NCBI RefSeq assembly: GCF_020829445.1 | Contig: NZ_JAIVFV010000006.1 | Coordinates: 1-64,000 of the forward strand | DNA: 64,000 nt | Origin: Nostoc sp. CHAB 5836 | GTDB taxonomy: Bacteria > Cyanobacteriota > Cyanobacteriia > Cyanobacteriales > Nostocaceae | Direction of reading: 5' to 3' | Part shown: in pieces, positions 8,648-18,691 of the stretch | Layout of the letters: each line of letters opens with the position of its first letter | Position numbering within the stretch: the stretch's first letter is position 1 | Translations under genes and position numbers: made by a program | Notes under the pieces: generated by a model | Database searches by the model: none | What the model was told of the DNA's origin: nothing | The model's input: the letters and a program-made list of their open reading frames with translations, nothing else

Positions 8648-11146
8648 ATGCGTTTATCTCCCGTATTGGTGGCAGCAGTAGCAATTGCAGTCCCTTTGGG
8701 CGGCTCATTGAGTGCAAATGCAGAAACCGCCAACAGTTCAAAACAGACAACAGAAGTTTTGACACTACAAACAAATCAGCAGCCAGAAAAGGACACTGGT
8801 CAGGGTAACTCTAGTAAAAGTCTAGAATCTCGACTTAAACCCACAGAGGTTACAGAGGGGGAACATCTACAACCTGGCGTTGTCAAAGTTTACTCTGCCA
8901 ATCTAGCAGCGATACCTGGGTTGGGCTACGCGTACGCGGCCCCAGAGGTAATACTGCCAACCTCCACAACCCCAACAACTGCACAAACCCCTCAAATCAA
9001 CCCCAACCCTACTCAACAACCGTCCCCCAGCCCAAATATTCCACCGCCAGCGAATCAGCAACCAACGCCTTCCCCAACTCTTGAGACAACTCCAGTTCCA
9101 GAGAATGTCAATCCACCGACAACGGAACCTTTATTACCCACAACTCCAGAACCATCAGCCGCTCCAGACCTTCCATTCCCAGATAGTCAACAACGAATAC
9201 CTACCCCACGCCCAGGTGCTACTCCCAGTCCACAGAATGTTAACCCACCGACAACTCCGGGAAATACTCAACCCAACGCAGCCCCAGAAGCCAATGATCC
9301 TCGCGTACTGGTGTCGGAAGTAGTAGTTAGACCACAGGCTGGGCAACTATCACCAGAACTGGAAGACCAAGTTTATAGGGTAATTCGTACCCAACCAGGA
9401 CGAACGACAACCCGCAGCCAACTGCAAGAAGATATTAACGCCATCTTTGGTACTGGCTTGTTCTCCAACGTCCAAGCAGCCCCAGAAGATACCCCCTTGG
9501 GAGTGCGGGTGAGCTTTGTTGTGCAGCCTAACCCCGTCCTGAGCAAAGTAGAAGTGCAAGCCAATCCTGGCACTGGTGTTGCTTCTGTACTACCAACTAA
9601 TACTGTAGATCAAGTATTTCGCGAACAGTATGGCAAAATTCTCAACTTGCGTGACTTGCAAGAAGGTATCAAGCAGTTAAACAAACGGTATCAAGACCAA
9701 GGTTATGTACTAGCCAACGTGATTGGAGCGCCCCAAGTCTCTCAAAACGGGGTTGTTACCTTGCAAGTAGCAGAAGGTGTAGTAGAAAACATTAGAGTCC
9801 GGTTCCGCAATAAAGACGGTCAAGAGACAGACGAAAAGGGACAACCAATTCGCGGACGGACACAAGATTACATCATTACACGAGAATTGGAGTTGAAGCC
9901 AGGACAAGTATTCAATCGCAACACAGTGCAAAAAGACCTACAGCGCGTGTATGGACTGGGACTGTTTGAAGATGTAAATGTCTCCCTTGACCCTGGTACT
10001 GACCCCAGCAAGGTCGATGTAGTAGTGAATGTAGCTGAACGCAGCAGTGGTTCTATTGCGGCTGGCGCAGGGATTAGTTCTGCTAGCGGACTTTTTGGAA
10101 CAGTAAGCTATCAACAGCAAAACCTGAACGGTCGGAACCAAAAACTGGGAGCAGAAGTGCAGGTAGGAGAACGGGAACTGCTGTTTGACGTGCGGTATAC
10201 AGACCCCTGGATTGCGGGAGATCCCTACCGGACTTCCTACACAACCAATCTTTTTCGCCGCAGTTCCATTTCATTGATTTTTGATGGCAAAGACCAGGAT
10301 ATTAGAACCTTTGACCCAAATAATCTTACTAATACAGATTCTCAAGATCGCCCCCGCATTCTCCGTCTAGGTGGTGGTGTCACCTTTACCCGTCCTCTTT
10401 CTGCCAATCCTTACAAAACTTCCGTCTGGACTGCCTCAGCAGGTTTACAGTATCAACGAGTTTCCGCCCGTGATGGCGATGGCAATCTCAGAAAAACAGG
10501 AGCAGTGTTTGACGATAATGGGAACCGCACCAGCGAAGAAATTCCACTTACCTCATCTGGTTCAGGTGAAGATGATTTAGTACTATTGCAATTAGGGGCA
10601 CAGCGCGACCTCCGTAATAACCCATTGCAACCCACTAGCGGTTCTTATCTTCGCTTCGGGGTAGACCAGTCAGTACCTGTGGGACAAGGCAATATTTTTC
10701 TTACCAGATTGCGTGGTAGCTACAGCCAATATTTACCCATCAAGCTTATTAGCCTCAGTAAGGGGGCACAAACTTTAGCATTTAACCTGCAAGCAGGAAC
10801 CATCCTTGGTGACTTGCCTCCTTACGAAGCCTTTACCATCGGCGGTAGCAACTCCGTCCGGGGTTATGAAGAAGGAAGATTAGGTAGTGGACGCTCTTAC
10901 GTGCAAGCATCAGTTGAGTATCGGTTTCCAGTTTTTTCAGTAGTCAGTGGCGCATTATTTTTTGATCTCGGCAGTGACCTAGGAACTAGTACCAGAGCGG
11001 CTGAAGTATTGAACAAAAATGGTAGTGGCTACGGTTATGGTCTTGGCGTTCGCGTCCAGTCTCCATTAGGGCCAATTCGTATTGACTACGGTATCAACGA
11101 TGACGGTGATAGTCGGATTAATTTCGGTATTGGCGAAAGGTTTTAG
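8648..11146 (+). CDS. Omp85/BamA-family outer membrane assembly protein
   Basis: Outer-membrane pore that inserts beta-barrel proteins and is the relative of chloroplast Toc75. 832 residues. There is a signal peptide to about residue 25 (AVPLGGSLSANA), a Pro/Thr/Gln-rich linker at about 105-215 that is low-complexity and probably variable in length, three POTRA domains at about 220-455 (three is the cyanobacterial number), then a 16-strand-type barrel. The barrel has the L6-loop VRGYEEGRLG motif and ends in Phe (INFGIGERF). It is upstream of lpxC-fabZ-lpxA-lpxB, so the block serves outer-membrane biogenesis. Confidence 0.95.
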   Translation: MRLSPVLVAAVAIAVPLGGSLSANAETANSSKQTTEVLTLQTNQQPEKDTGQGNSSKSLESRLKPTEVTEGEHLQPGVVKVYSANLAAIPGLGYAYAAPEVILPTSTTPTTAQTPQINPNPTQQPSPSPNIPPPANQQPTPSPTLETTPVPENVNPPTTEPLLPTTPEPSAAPDLPFPDSQQRIPTPRPGATPSPQNVNPPTTPGNTQPNAAPEANDPRVLVSEVVVRPQAGQLSPELEDQVYRVIRTQPGRTTTRSQLQEDINAIFGTGLFSNVQAAPEDTPLGVRVSFVVQPNPVLSKVEVQANPGTGVASVLPTNTVDQVFREQYGKILNLRDLQEGIKQLNKRYQDQGYVLANVIGAPQVSQNGVVTLQVAEGVVENIRVRFRNKDGQETDEKGQPIRGRTQDYIITRELELKPGQVFNRNTVQKDLQRVYGLGLFEDVNVSLDPGTDPSKVDVVVNVAERSSGSIAAGAGISSASGLFGTVSYQQQNLNGRNQKLGAEVQVGERELLFDVRYTDPWIAGDPYRTSYTTNLFRRSSISLIFDGKDQDIRTFDPNNLTNTDSQDRPRILRLGGGVTFTRPLSANPYKTSVWTASAGLQYQRVSARDGDGNLRKTGAVFDDNGNRTSEEIPLTSSGSGEDDLVLLQLGAQRDLRNNPLQPTSGSYLRFGVDQSVPVGQGNIFLTRLRGSYSQYLPIKLISLSKGAQTLAFNLQAGTILGDLPPYEAFTIGGSNSVRGYEEGRLGSGRSYVQASVEYRFPVFSVVSGALFFDLGSDLGTSTRAAEVLNKNGSGYGYGLGVRVQSPLGPIRIDYGINDDGDSRINFGIGERF

Positions 11147-11343
11147 TTTGTCATTAGTCATGAGTCATTGATCATTAGTGAATCACAAAGGACAAATGAC
11201 AAATGACAATTAGCTTGCTAATTTTTACATTTACCTCAATACTGTTCCGATAAAGGGATTAATGACATTTTTAGGGGAATATCAGGGACTTTACCAAAAC
11301 AGACGATGAACAATACTAAAGAAAATATATTGACTTTTCGGCT

Positions 11344-12192
11344 ATGCAACAGCACACTCTAGCAGCCGAAATCACCCAAATAGGGGTGGGATTGCATAGC
11401 GGTGTGAATACCCAGGTGCGGATACTACCAGCTGAAACGGGAAGTGGACGCTACTTTGTGCGAGTGGATTTGCCGGATTTGCCGATCATTCCAGCCCAAG
11501 TTGCGGCAGTTAGCCACACTGTTCTCTCAACTCAGTTGGGCAAGGGTGAAGCTTATGTTCGCACGGTAGAGCATTTGTTGGCAGCGCTTTCGGGTATGGG
11601 CGTGGATAATGTCCGGATTGAAATTGATGGGTCAGAAGTCCCCCTTTTGGATGGTTCAGCAAGTGTGTGGACAGCCAACATTGCCCAAGTAGGCTTAATA
11701 TCACAACCCGTTAACAACCAAGTTCCTTTGGCTGTTACAGAGCCAATATGGGTCTATCAAGGGGATGCCTTTGTATGTGCCCTCCCAGCACCAGAAACCC
11801 GCTTTAGTTACGGGATTGATTTTGATCTACCTGCCATTGGTAATCAATGGTATAGTTGGTCACTAACCACTGAACTAGAAAAAGCTTCTGCTAGCTTTGC
11901 GGCGGAAATTGCTCCTGCTCGTACTTTTGGGTTACTCCATCAAATTGAACACTTACAAAAAACAGGCTTAATTAAAGGTGGCACTTTGGATAATGCACTC
12001 GTTTGCGGGCCAGAAGGCTGGCTAAATCCACCATTGAGATTTGCAAATGAGCCAGTCCGTCATAAAATCTTGGATTTAGTAGGAGATTTAAGCTTACTAG
12101 GAACTTTTCCTCGTGCCCATTTCTTAGCGTATAAAGCCAGTCATAATTTACACATCCAACTGGCTCAGAAAATTTTAGATTTGGGATTTTAG
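11344..12192 (+). CDS. lpxC: UDP-3-O-acyl-GlcNAc deacetylase LpxC
   Basis: Zinc hydrolase, the first committed step of lipid A synthesis. 282 residues. Zinc ligands are visible as His in [11 protein letters not shown] and the His/Asp pair of [15 protein letters not shown]. The catalytic His is in [10 protein letters not shown] near the C-terminus. First gene of an lpxC-fabZ-lpxA-lpxB run. The last residues (KILDLGF) and the stop lie inside a 14-bp direct repeat (attttagatttggg), so the original C-terminus may have been replaced by repeat sequence. The gap to fabZ is 99 bp. Confidence 0.96.
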   Translation: MQQHTLAAEITQIGVGLHSGVNTQVRILPAETGSGRYFVRVDLPDLPIIPAQVAAVSHTVLSTQLGKGEAYVRTVEHLLAALSGMGVDNVRIEIDGSEVPLLDGSASVWTANIAQVGLISQPVNNQVPLAVTEPIWVYQGDAFVCALPAPETRFSYGIDFDLPAIGNQWYSWSLTTELEKASASFAAEIAPARTFGLLHQIEHLQKTGLIKGGTLDNALVCGPEGWLNPPLRFANEPVRHKILDLVGDLSLLGTFPRAHFLAYKASHNLHIQLAQKILDLGF

Positions 12193-12291
12193 ATTTGGGA
12201 TTTGCTCTAAAGTTTAAAATCCAGGATTATTAAAGCTTTCGATATACGCCTCCCTGCTAAACTTTCAGATAAAAAATTAACCACACGGCCA

Positions 12292-12822
12292 ATGTCAATG
12301 GTTACCGAAGTGAATACCACAGATCCTACTGCACCTACATCTACCGAACAACAGGCCACAAATCAGACTACAATCACATCTGAGATTAAAACAACTTTCA
12401 CATCTGAAGAAATTCAGGAATTGCTACCCCACCGCTACCCATTTTTACTTGTAGACAAAATAATTGACTACGTTCCAGGTAAAAAAGCTGTTGGCGTTAA
12501 AAATGTCACTATCAACGAACCCCATTTTCAAGGACATTTCCCCGGTCGTCCACTGATGCCAGGGGTGCTAATTGTCGAAGCAATGGCACAAGTTGGGGGC
12601 ATTGTTTTAACTCAAATGTCTTCAGTAGAAGGCGGGCTGTTCGTCTTCGCTGGTATCGATAAAGTTCGCTTTCGCCGCCAGGTTGTACCGGGGGATCAAC
12701 TAGTAATGACGGTGGAACTGTTATGGGTAAAACAACGTCGTTTCGGTAAGATGCAAGGTCGTGCCGAAGTTGACGGTCAACTTGCTTGTGAAGGGGAATT
12801 AATGTTTTCTCTAGTTAACTAA
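12292..12822 (+). CDS. fabZ: 3-hydroxyacyl-ACP dehydratase FabZ
   Basis: Dehydrates 3-hydroxyacyl-ACP in fatty acid elongation. Single hot-dog fold. The catalytic His is in [12 protein letters not shown] and the catalytic Glu in [12 protein letters not shown]. The acidic, Thr-rich first 35 residues extend beyond the core; a second ATG two codons in is an equally possible start. Its place between lpxC and lpxA is the classic arrangement linking hydroxyacyl-ACP use in lipid A and fatty acids. Confidence 0.96.
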   Translation: MSMVTEVNTTDPTAPTSTEQQATNQTTITSEIKTTFTSEEIQELLPHRYPFLLVDKIIDYVPGKKAVGVKNVTINEPHFQGHFPGRPLMPGVLIVEAMAQVGGIVLTQMSSVEGGLFVFAGIDKVRFRRQVVPGDQLVMTVELLWVKQRRFGKMQGRAEVDGQLACEGELMFSLVN

Positions 12823-13128
12823 AAGTTTGCTTTCGTGGTATTGGCATAGCCGTGAAATGCCCTCACTGAATCCTAAAAAAGGATGAAAGTTAAAAAAAAT
12901 CCACAACAGCATCTAATAATTTCTTGATTTTCGACGCCCTCTTTACGAGATGCTACTCGAACACACTTAACTTGCTTTGCCCGACACTTTCGTTCACTGA
13001 AATACTTCACGCTCTACCAGTCGCCTCGATGGGACGGTAGTCTGTACAACTCTCTTAACCAGAGTTAGACGCTGCCTCAGAAACCCTACCTGGCGCTGAC
13101 TTATCAAGACAGTTCTGGAGATTCACCC
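12823..13128. other. 306-bp gap fabZ-lpxA
   Basis: No ORF. There is a short hairpin (aatcctaaaaaaggat) at about 12870. The rest is unique-looking sequence without the tandem repeats seen elsewhere in this operon, so it may hold an internal promoter or leader for lpxA; I cannot identify a convincing -10/-35 pair. Confidence 0.4.
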
Positions 13129-13947
13129 TTGAAAACGCTAATTCATCCAACTGCTGTAATTGATCCGAAATCGGAACTCCACCATACAGTGCAAGTCGGT
13201 GCCTATGCTGTGATTGGAGCGCATGTCAAAGTGGGCCCTGAAACAATAATCGGCGCTCATGCAGTGCTAGAGGGGCCTTGTGAAATTGGGGCGCAAAATC
13301 AGATTTTTACAGGTGCAGCCATCGGTATGGAACCACAGGATCTCAAGTTTGTGGGAGAACCAACTTGGGTTAAAATTGGAGATAACAACTTAATTCGTGA
13401 GTACGTTACTATTAACCGCGCTACCGGTGCTGGTGAAGCAACGGTGATTGGCGATGGTAATTTGCTGATGGCTTATGTCCATGTAGCTCATAACTGCGTA
13501 ATTGAAGACCAGGTAGTGATTGCTAACTCTGTAGCGTTGGCAGGTCATGTGCATATAGAGTCACGCGCTAGGCTAAGTGGAGTTTTAGGTGTGCATCAAT
13601 TTGTGCATATTGGTAGACAGGCAATGGTCGGAGGCATGGCACGGATTGACCGAGATGTGGCCCCATATATGCTAGTAGAAGGAAATCCGGCGCGAGTGCG
13701 AACCCTCAACGTTGTGGGACTCAAACGGTCTGGTATGGACTCAGCAGATTTACTTGTGCTGAAAAAAGCCTTCCGCATTCTCTACCGTTCTGATTTGTCC
13801 TTTAAGGATGCCTTGGAAAAACTCGAACTGTTAGGGGATAGGGAACAGTTGCAGCATTTGCGACGCTTTCTGCTACTTTCTCAGATGCCGGGAAGGCGTG
13901 GCTTGATTCCCGGTAAAGGGAGAAAAGGCGTGAGTGATGAATCGTGA
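13129..13947 (+). CDS. lpxA: UDP-GlcNAc O-acyltransferase LpxA
   Basis: First acylation of UDP-GlcNAc in lipid A synthesis. 272 residues of left-handed parallel beta-helix with hexapeptide repeats (residues about 1-190). The family motif HVAHNCVIEDQVVIANSV holds the catalytic His, followed by GVHQFVHIG and a helical C-terminus. The start codon is TTG; the protein begins MKTLIHPTAVID, which matches the family start, so the rare codon is likely correct. It ends in a 7-bp repeat (aggagtt)n. Confidence 0.95.
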   Translation: MKTLIHPTAVIDPKSELHHTVQVGAYAVIGAHVKVGPETIIGAHAVLEGPCEIGAQNQIFTGAAIGMEPQDLKFVGEPTWVKIGDNNLIREYVTINRATGAGEATVIGDGNLLMAYVHVAHNCVIEDQVVIANSVALAGHVHIESRARLSGVLGVHQFVHIGRQAMVGGMARIDRDVAPYMLVEGNPARVRTLNVVGLKRSGMDSADLLVLKKAFRILYRSDLSFKDALEKLELLGDREQLQHLRRFLLLSQMPGRRGLIPGKGRKGVSDES

Positions 13948-13955
13948 ATTATTAA

Positions 13956-14385
13956 GTTAGGAGTTAGGAGTTAGGAGTTAGGAGTTGATCAATGAAATTT
14001 TTAACTCCTCACTGCTGACTCCTCACTGCTAACTATTTATTCCCTAACTTCTAACTTTAATTATCAAATTAAGTTATGAGTTATGAGTTGATCAATGAAA
14101 TTTTTAACTCCTCACTGCTGACTCCTCACTGCTAACTATTTATTCTCTAACTTCTAACTTTAATTATCAAATTAAGTTATGAGTTATGAGTTGATCAATG
14201 AAATTTTTAACTCCTCACTGCTGACTCCTCACTGCTAACTATTTATTCCCTAACTTCTAACTTTAATTATGAAATTAAGTTATGAGTTGATCAATTAAAT
14301 TTTGAACTCCTCACTCCTAACTCCTCACTCCTAACTATTTTAACTCCTCACTCCTAACTATTTAGTTTCTAACTTTAATTATAAA
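13956..14385. repeat. 103-bp tandem repeat, about four units, before lpxB
   Basis: After a short (ttaggag)n array, the unit beginning gttgatcaatgaaattttta starts at 13984, 14087 and 14190 (period 103 bp) and again at 14286 after a 7-bp shorter unit. Units are nearly identical. Each is made of smaller pieces (ctcctcactgctgact, ctaacttctaac). It runs to the lpxB start codon and so forms the lpxB leader. Confidence 0.95.
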
Positions 14386-15567
14386 ATGCGGATTTTTATC
14401 AGCACTGGTGAAGTCTCTGGCGATTTACAAGGGTCGCTGCTAATTACAGCACTGAAGCGTCAAGCTGTGGCGATTGGGTTGGAATTAGAGATTGTGGCGC
14501 TGGGTGGCGAAAAAATGGTGGAGGCTGGAGCAATTCTGCTGGGAAATACTAGTAGTATTGGCTCAATGGGTATTTTAGAAGGGCTACCTTATATCTTACC
14601 GACTCTCCAGGTGCAACGTCAGGCGATCGCTTCTCTAAAAGAAAATCCACCGGATTTAGTGGTGCTGATCGATTATATGACTCCCAATCTGGAAATTGGG
14701 ACTTATATGAAACGGCAGTTACCAGATGTGCCTGTGGTGTATTACATTGCTCCCCAAGAGTGGGCTTGGTCATTAAGTTTACGCAGAACTAACCGGATTG
14801 TTGGTTTTACAGATAAGCTGTTGGCAATTTTCCCACAAGAAGCGCGTTATTTTCGCCAGCAAGGGGCAAAAGTTACTTGGGTAGGGCATCCTTTGATTGA
14901 CCGAATGCAAGATGCTCCCAGTCGCCAAGCAGCGCGTGTGACACTGGGAATTGCACCAGAACAAATTGCGATCGCACTCCTCCCCGCTTCTCGCCGCCAA
15001 GAACTAAAATATCTTTTACCAATTATTTTTCAAGCTGCCCAAACTATTCAAGCTAAATTGCCGGAAGTTCATTTCTGGATTCCCCTGTCGCTGGAAGTCT
15101 ATAGACAGCCAATTGAAGAAGCTGTTGAGCGTTACGGTTTACGGGCGACAGTTATATCAGGTCAACAAATGGAAGTTTTTGCTGCGGCTGATTTAGCCAT
15201 CAGTAAATCTGGTACTGTCAATTTAGAACTTGCTCTGTTAAATGTGCCGCAAGTTGTAGTTTACCGCCTAAGTCGTCTGACTGCGTGGATAGCTCGTAAA
15301 ATCCTCAAAGGTTCTATCAGCTTTGCATCGCCACCCAACTTAGTAGTGATGAAGCCGATTGTGCCAGAATTTTTACAAGAGCAAGCCACAGCAGAGAATA
15401 TTACCCAAGCAGCGATGGAACTGCTACTCAATCCCAGTCGCAGAGACCAAACTTTGCTAGATTATGAAGAAATGCGGCAGAGTTTGGGAGAAGTTGGAGT
15501 GTGCGATCGCGCTGCTCAAGAAATTTTGCAAATGCGAGCAAATATATTGGGGTGTCATGGCTTATGA
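14386..15567 (+). CDS. lpxB: lipid-A-disaccharide synthase LpxB
   Basis: GT19 glycosyltransferase that condenses UDP-diacyl-GlcN with lipid X, at the inner membrane face. 393 residues. The N-terminus is FISTGEVSGDLQGS (family FxxxGExSGDxxG). VYYIAPQEWAW, WVGHPLID and the nucleotide-site SKSGTVNLELALLNVPQVVVY are all present. The 3' end overlaps the DNA methyltransferase start by 11 bp, or abuts it with a 1-bp gap if that gene starts at 15569. Confidence 0.96.
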   Translation: MRIFISTGEVSGDLQGSLLITALKRQAVAIGLELEIVALGGEKMVEAGAILLGNTSSIGSMGILEGLPYILPTLQVQRQAIASLKENPPDLVVLIDYMTPNLEIGTYMKRQLPDVPVVYYIAPQEWAWSLSLRRTNRIVGFTDKLLAIFPQEARYFRQQGAKVTWVGHPLIDRMQDAPSRQAARVTLGIAPEQIAIALLPASRRQELKYLLPIIFQAAQTIQAKLPEVHFWIPLSLEVYRQPIEEAVERYGLRATVISGQQMEVFAAADLAISKSGTVNLELALLNVPQVVVYRLSRLTAWIARKILKGSISFASPPNLVVMKPIVPEFLQEQATAENITQAAMELLLNPSRRDQTLLDYEEMRQSLGEVGVCDRAAQEILQMRANILGCHGL

Positions 15568-16825
15568 GATGAAAAAACAAAGGGCGATCGCAGTTGATTT
15601 GTTCGCTGGCGCGGGTGGTATGACTCTTGGCTTTGAACAAGCTGGTTTTGACGTGCTGGCCTCTGTGGAAATTGACCCGATCCACTGTGCAACACATGAG
15701 TTTAACTTCCCTTATTGCTCAGTGTTATGTCAAAGTGTTGTGGATACAACAGGGGAAGAAATTAGGAGTCGGTCTAAAATTGGCGATCGCGAAATTGATG
15801 TGGTAATTTGTGGCTCACCCTGTCAAGGATTTTCTCTAATTGGTAAACGGGTTGTTGACGATCCGCGAAATTCTTTAGTATTTCACTTTCATCGGCTGGT
15901 TTTTGAGCTAAAACCGAAATTCTTTGTCATGGAAAATGTTCGGGGAATCACAGTTGGCGAACATCAACAAATCCTCAAATCTTTAATTAGTCAATTTAAA
16001 ATTTACGGTTATAAAGTAGAAGAGAATTACCAAATTCTCAACGCTGCAAATTACGGAGTACCACAGTCACGTGAGCGATTGTTCCTCATAGGTGCAAGAG
16101 AGGATGTAGAGTTACCAAAATATCCTCAGCCGATTACTAAACCAGCATTACCAAATAATTTAACTTCTAAAAAAATATCTAATATCCCATTGAGTCCTAC
16201 AGTATGGGATGCAATTAAAGATTTACCTGAAATAGAAAAATATTCTGAGTTAGTAATAAGAGATTGGGTTATAGCAGAATACCAAAAGCCTAGTAACTAT
16301 GCTCGTGTACTTCGCGGTCTTAAATACCTTAACGATGATTATTCTTATAAACGTGAATATGATTTGCGAATACTTTCTTCAAGTTTAAGAACAAAACATT
16401 CTGCTGAAACTATTCAACGTTTTCAGGAAACTCTACAAGGCGAGAGAGAAAAAATTAGTCGTTTTCATAAGCTACATCCTGCTAGTGTCTGCAATACTTT
16501 AAGAGCTGGAACAGACAAGTATAGGGGTTCTTTCACATCTCCTAGACCGATTCATCCATTTACGCCTCGTTGCATCACAGTCAGGGAAGCGGCGAGATTA
16601 CATTCTTACCCCGATTGGTTTAGATTTCATGTAACTAAATGGCACGGTTTTCGGCAAGTTGGTAACTCTGTACCACCGCTACTAGCAAAGGCTGTGGCGG
16701 GTGAAATTATTCGTAGTTTGAATATTTCGCCTTTTAAACCGAGATTGCGATACAAGTTGGGAGATGAGAAGCTATTACAATTTAATATATCGCAAGCGAC
16801 ACAATATTATTACGGCGATTGTTAA
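15557..16825 (+). CDS. DNA (cytosine-5) methyltransferase
   Basis: Methylates cytosine in a specific DNA site. The motifs are in canonical order: I DLFAGAGGMTLGFEQAGF, IV GSPCQGFSLIG with the catalytic Cys, VI FVMENVRGI, VIII QSRERLFLIGAR, then a target-recognition region of about 150 residues that is visibly more AT-rich than its surroundings, IX REAARLHSYPDWFRF and X RQVGNSVPPLLAKAVAGEI. Start chosen at the ATG at 15557 (alternative 15569). A longer frame to 15464 runs through lpxB and is unlikely. No restriction endonuclease gene is adjacent, so it is probably an orphan methylase. The target sequence cannot be read from here. Confidence 0.93.
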   Translation: MAYEMKKQRAIAVDLFAGAGGMTLGFEQAGFDVLASVEIDPIHCATHEFNFPYCSVLCQSVVDTTGEEIRSRSKIGDREIDVVICGSPCQGFSLIGKRVVDDPRNSLVFHFHRLVFELKPKFFVMENVRGITVGEHQQILKSLISQFKIYGYKVEENYQILNAANYGVPQSRERLFLIGAREDVELPKYPQPITKPALPNNLTSKKISNIPLSPTVWDAIKDLPEIEKYSELVIRDWVIAEYQKPSNYARVLRGLKYLNDDYSYKREYDLRILSSSLRTKHSAETIQRFQETLQGEREKISRFHKLHPASVCNTLRAGTDKYRGSFTSPRPIHPFTPRCITVREAARLHSYPDWFRFHVTKWHGFRQVGNSVPPLLAKAVAGEIIRSLNISPFKPRLRYKLGDEKLLQFNISQATQYYYGDC

Positions 16826-17045
16826 GGAGAGCATCTCAATGAGTGTAAAAACACCCTTGCCCTGGCGAAGGTCATTCGCGGCTACACAAACTTTCGTCCG
16901 CCTACGCAAACTCAAAGAATTTGAAACCCAGGTCGGTGGGTTTTGTCTGTATAGCCCAATACAGTTCAGTATCGGGAGGGGAGTATTGGGCATTAGTCAC
17001 TGTCAATGATTTTTGACTATTCCCCATTTCTCACTCCCCATTCTC
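16826..17045. repeat. small dispersed repeats downstream of the methyltransferase
   Basis: Contains ggtcattcgcggctacacaa and tccgcctacgcaaactc, pieces that I recognise as common Nostoc dispersed repeats, and cccaatacagttcag, which is the end of the element at 46632. No gene is supported. Confidence 0.5.
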
Positions 17046-18416
17046 TTACAGATTACTTTCAATCAACTGGCGGTATTCGCTCTTTTGCTTCACACCTTTA
17101 ACTTCCTTCACCAGTTCCTTATTTTTGAACAATTGAACCGTTGGCGTTCCTGTCACACCAGCATTTTCAGCAATATCTCGGTCTTTGTCGATGTCAATTT
17201 CCACAAAGTGAATAATGCTTTCAAATTCATCCACTACTTTATTTAAAATTGGCTTCAGGGTATGACAAGGGCCACAACCAGGAGAGACGTATTTAACAAG
17301 GAGTAAGCGATCGCTTTCATGGAACAATTTCCGTAAAGCATAACCTCCCTCATGGCGCGTCCCATGTAAGTTAAATCCAGCTTCTTCCTCAGCTTCGGTC
17401 TTTTTGGCTGGCTGATGTTCTAATTCATTAACGGCTGTTTCTGGCTGTTGATGGAATTCTTGAATCAAGCCAGTAGATGACAACCAACGTTCTGCTAACA
17501 TCGCCGCCATACAACCAGTACCCGCAGCCGTAATTGCTTGCCGAAATTCATGATCTTGGACGTCGCCAGCAGCAAAAACGCCTTCTATACTGGTTTCTAC
17601 AGAACCATGTTTGGTGACAACGTAACCGATCTCATCGAGTTCTAGTTGCCCCTTAAATAAAGATGTATTGGGAGTGTGACCAACGGCATAGAATAAACCT
17701 TTAGCGTGCAGTTTGCTTTCTTCACCAGTTTTAGTATTGCGGATTTTCACCCCTTCCATGCGACCATTACCGAAGATATCCACGGCTTCTGTGTTCCAAT
17801 GCACTTGGATTTTCGGGTTACTCAAAACGCGGTCTTGCATGGCTTTAGAAGCCCGCATTTTATCGGTGCGTACCAACATATTCACTTTAGAACCGTATTT
17901 GGTGAGGTAAATAGACTCTTCCGCCGCCGAGTCGCCAGCACCAATTACAGCCAATTCTGCGCCGTGAAAAATTGGTGTTGCACCATCGCAAATTGCACAA
18001 GCGGAAATACCCCGACTCCAAAATTCATGTTCGCTGGGTAAACCTAAACGCTTTGCTGTTGCACCAGTAGCAATAACGATGCTGTTGGTTTTTATTTCCC
18101 TTTCTTGCGATCGCACTGTAAATGGACGCTGACTCAAGTCAACTGACATAACATCTTCAGTATATAGTTCAGCCCCCCAGCGCTCCGCCTGAGCCTTCAT
18201 CTGATCCATCAGTTCCGGCCCCGTAATCCCTTGGGGAAATCCTGGAAAGTTCTCAACTTCCGTCGTGGTCATTAGTTGTCCACCAGGTAATCCCCCGGCT
18301 TGGAAACCTTCAAATACAACGGGTTTTAGGTTAGCGCGTCCCGCATAGATGGCGGCTGTGTACCCTGCTGGCCCAGAACCGATAATTACCAAGTTTTCTA
18401 CAGTTGGGTTAGTCAT
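17046..18416 (-). CDS. NADPH-thioredoxin reductase C (TrxR-Trx fusion)
   Basis: NTRC passes electrons from NADPH to 2-Cys peroxiredoxin and other thiol targets. About 456 residues. The FAD-binding [13 protein letters not shown] is followed by an NADPH Rossmann motif ([10 protein letters not shown]), the redox centre CAIC, and the FAD-site [14 protein letters not shown] charged linker of about 45 residues leads to a thioredoxin domain with CGPC ([12 protein letters not shown]). The fusion is typical of cyanobacteria and chloroplasts. I start at [15 protein letters not shown] (18416) rather than six codons upstream, matching other NTRC proteins. Monocistronic. Confidence 0.96.
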   Translation of the reverse strand: MTNPTVENLVIIGSGPAGYTAAIYAGRANLKPVVFEGFQAGGLPGGQLMTTTEVENFPGFPQGITGPELMDQMKAQAERWGAELYTEDVMSVDLSQRPFTVRSQEREIKTNSIVIATGATAKRLGLPSEHEFWSRGISACAICDGATPIFHGAELAVIGAGDSAAEESIYLTKYGSKVNMLVRTDKMRASKAMQDRVLSNPKIQVHWNTEAVDIFGNGRMEGVKIRNTKTGEESKLHAKGLFYAVGHTPNTSLFKGQLELDEIGYVVTKHGSVETSIEGVFAAGDVQDHEFRQAITAAGTGCMAAMLAERWLSSTGLIQEFHQQPETAVNELEHQPAKKTEAEEEAGFNLHGTRHEGGYALRKLFHESDRLLLVKYVSPGCGPCHTLKPILNKVVDEFESIIHFVEIDIDKDRDIAENAGVTGTPTVQLFKNKELVKEVKGVKQKSEYRQLIESNL

Positions 18417-18551
18417 GCAAATATACAAACTCATAACGACTACGCTTAATATAGCATAACAAACTGTGATTGGGTATGCCAGATGGTAAGCGATGGGAAA
18501 ACGCCTACGGTACTATGCCAGGGCTATTTCATTCTAGACATAAACTCTTCT

Positions 18552-18683
18552 TGGTAGCAAAACGTTTTAGATCCCCCTAAATCCCCCAATAAATTGGGGG
18601 ACTTTGATTCTTCCCCCTTTTCAAGGGGGGTTAGGGGGGATCTAAAAGTGCAAAGATACAGCCAACCACTTTTAAAACATCCT
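18552..18683. mobile_element. truncated inverted copy of the aggatgttttaaaagt MITE
   Basis: One intact end (acttttaaaacatcct) plus the G/C-run hairpin core, in opposite orientation to 7289-7449. The other terminal repeat is missing beyond ggtagcaaaacg. Confidence 0.75.
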
Positions 18684-18691
18684 GTTAACTG

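Noticed and set aside
9081-9573. Several ORFs overlapping the Omp85 linker
   Set aside because: Shadows of the Pro/Thr-rich low-complexity coding sequence.
16764-17009. 81-residue ORF after the methyltransferase
   Set aside because: Encoded by known-type dispersed repeats; overlaps the methyltransferase end.
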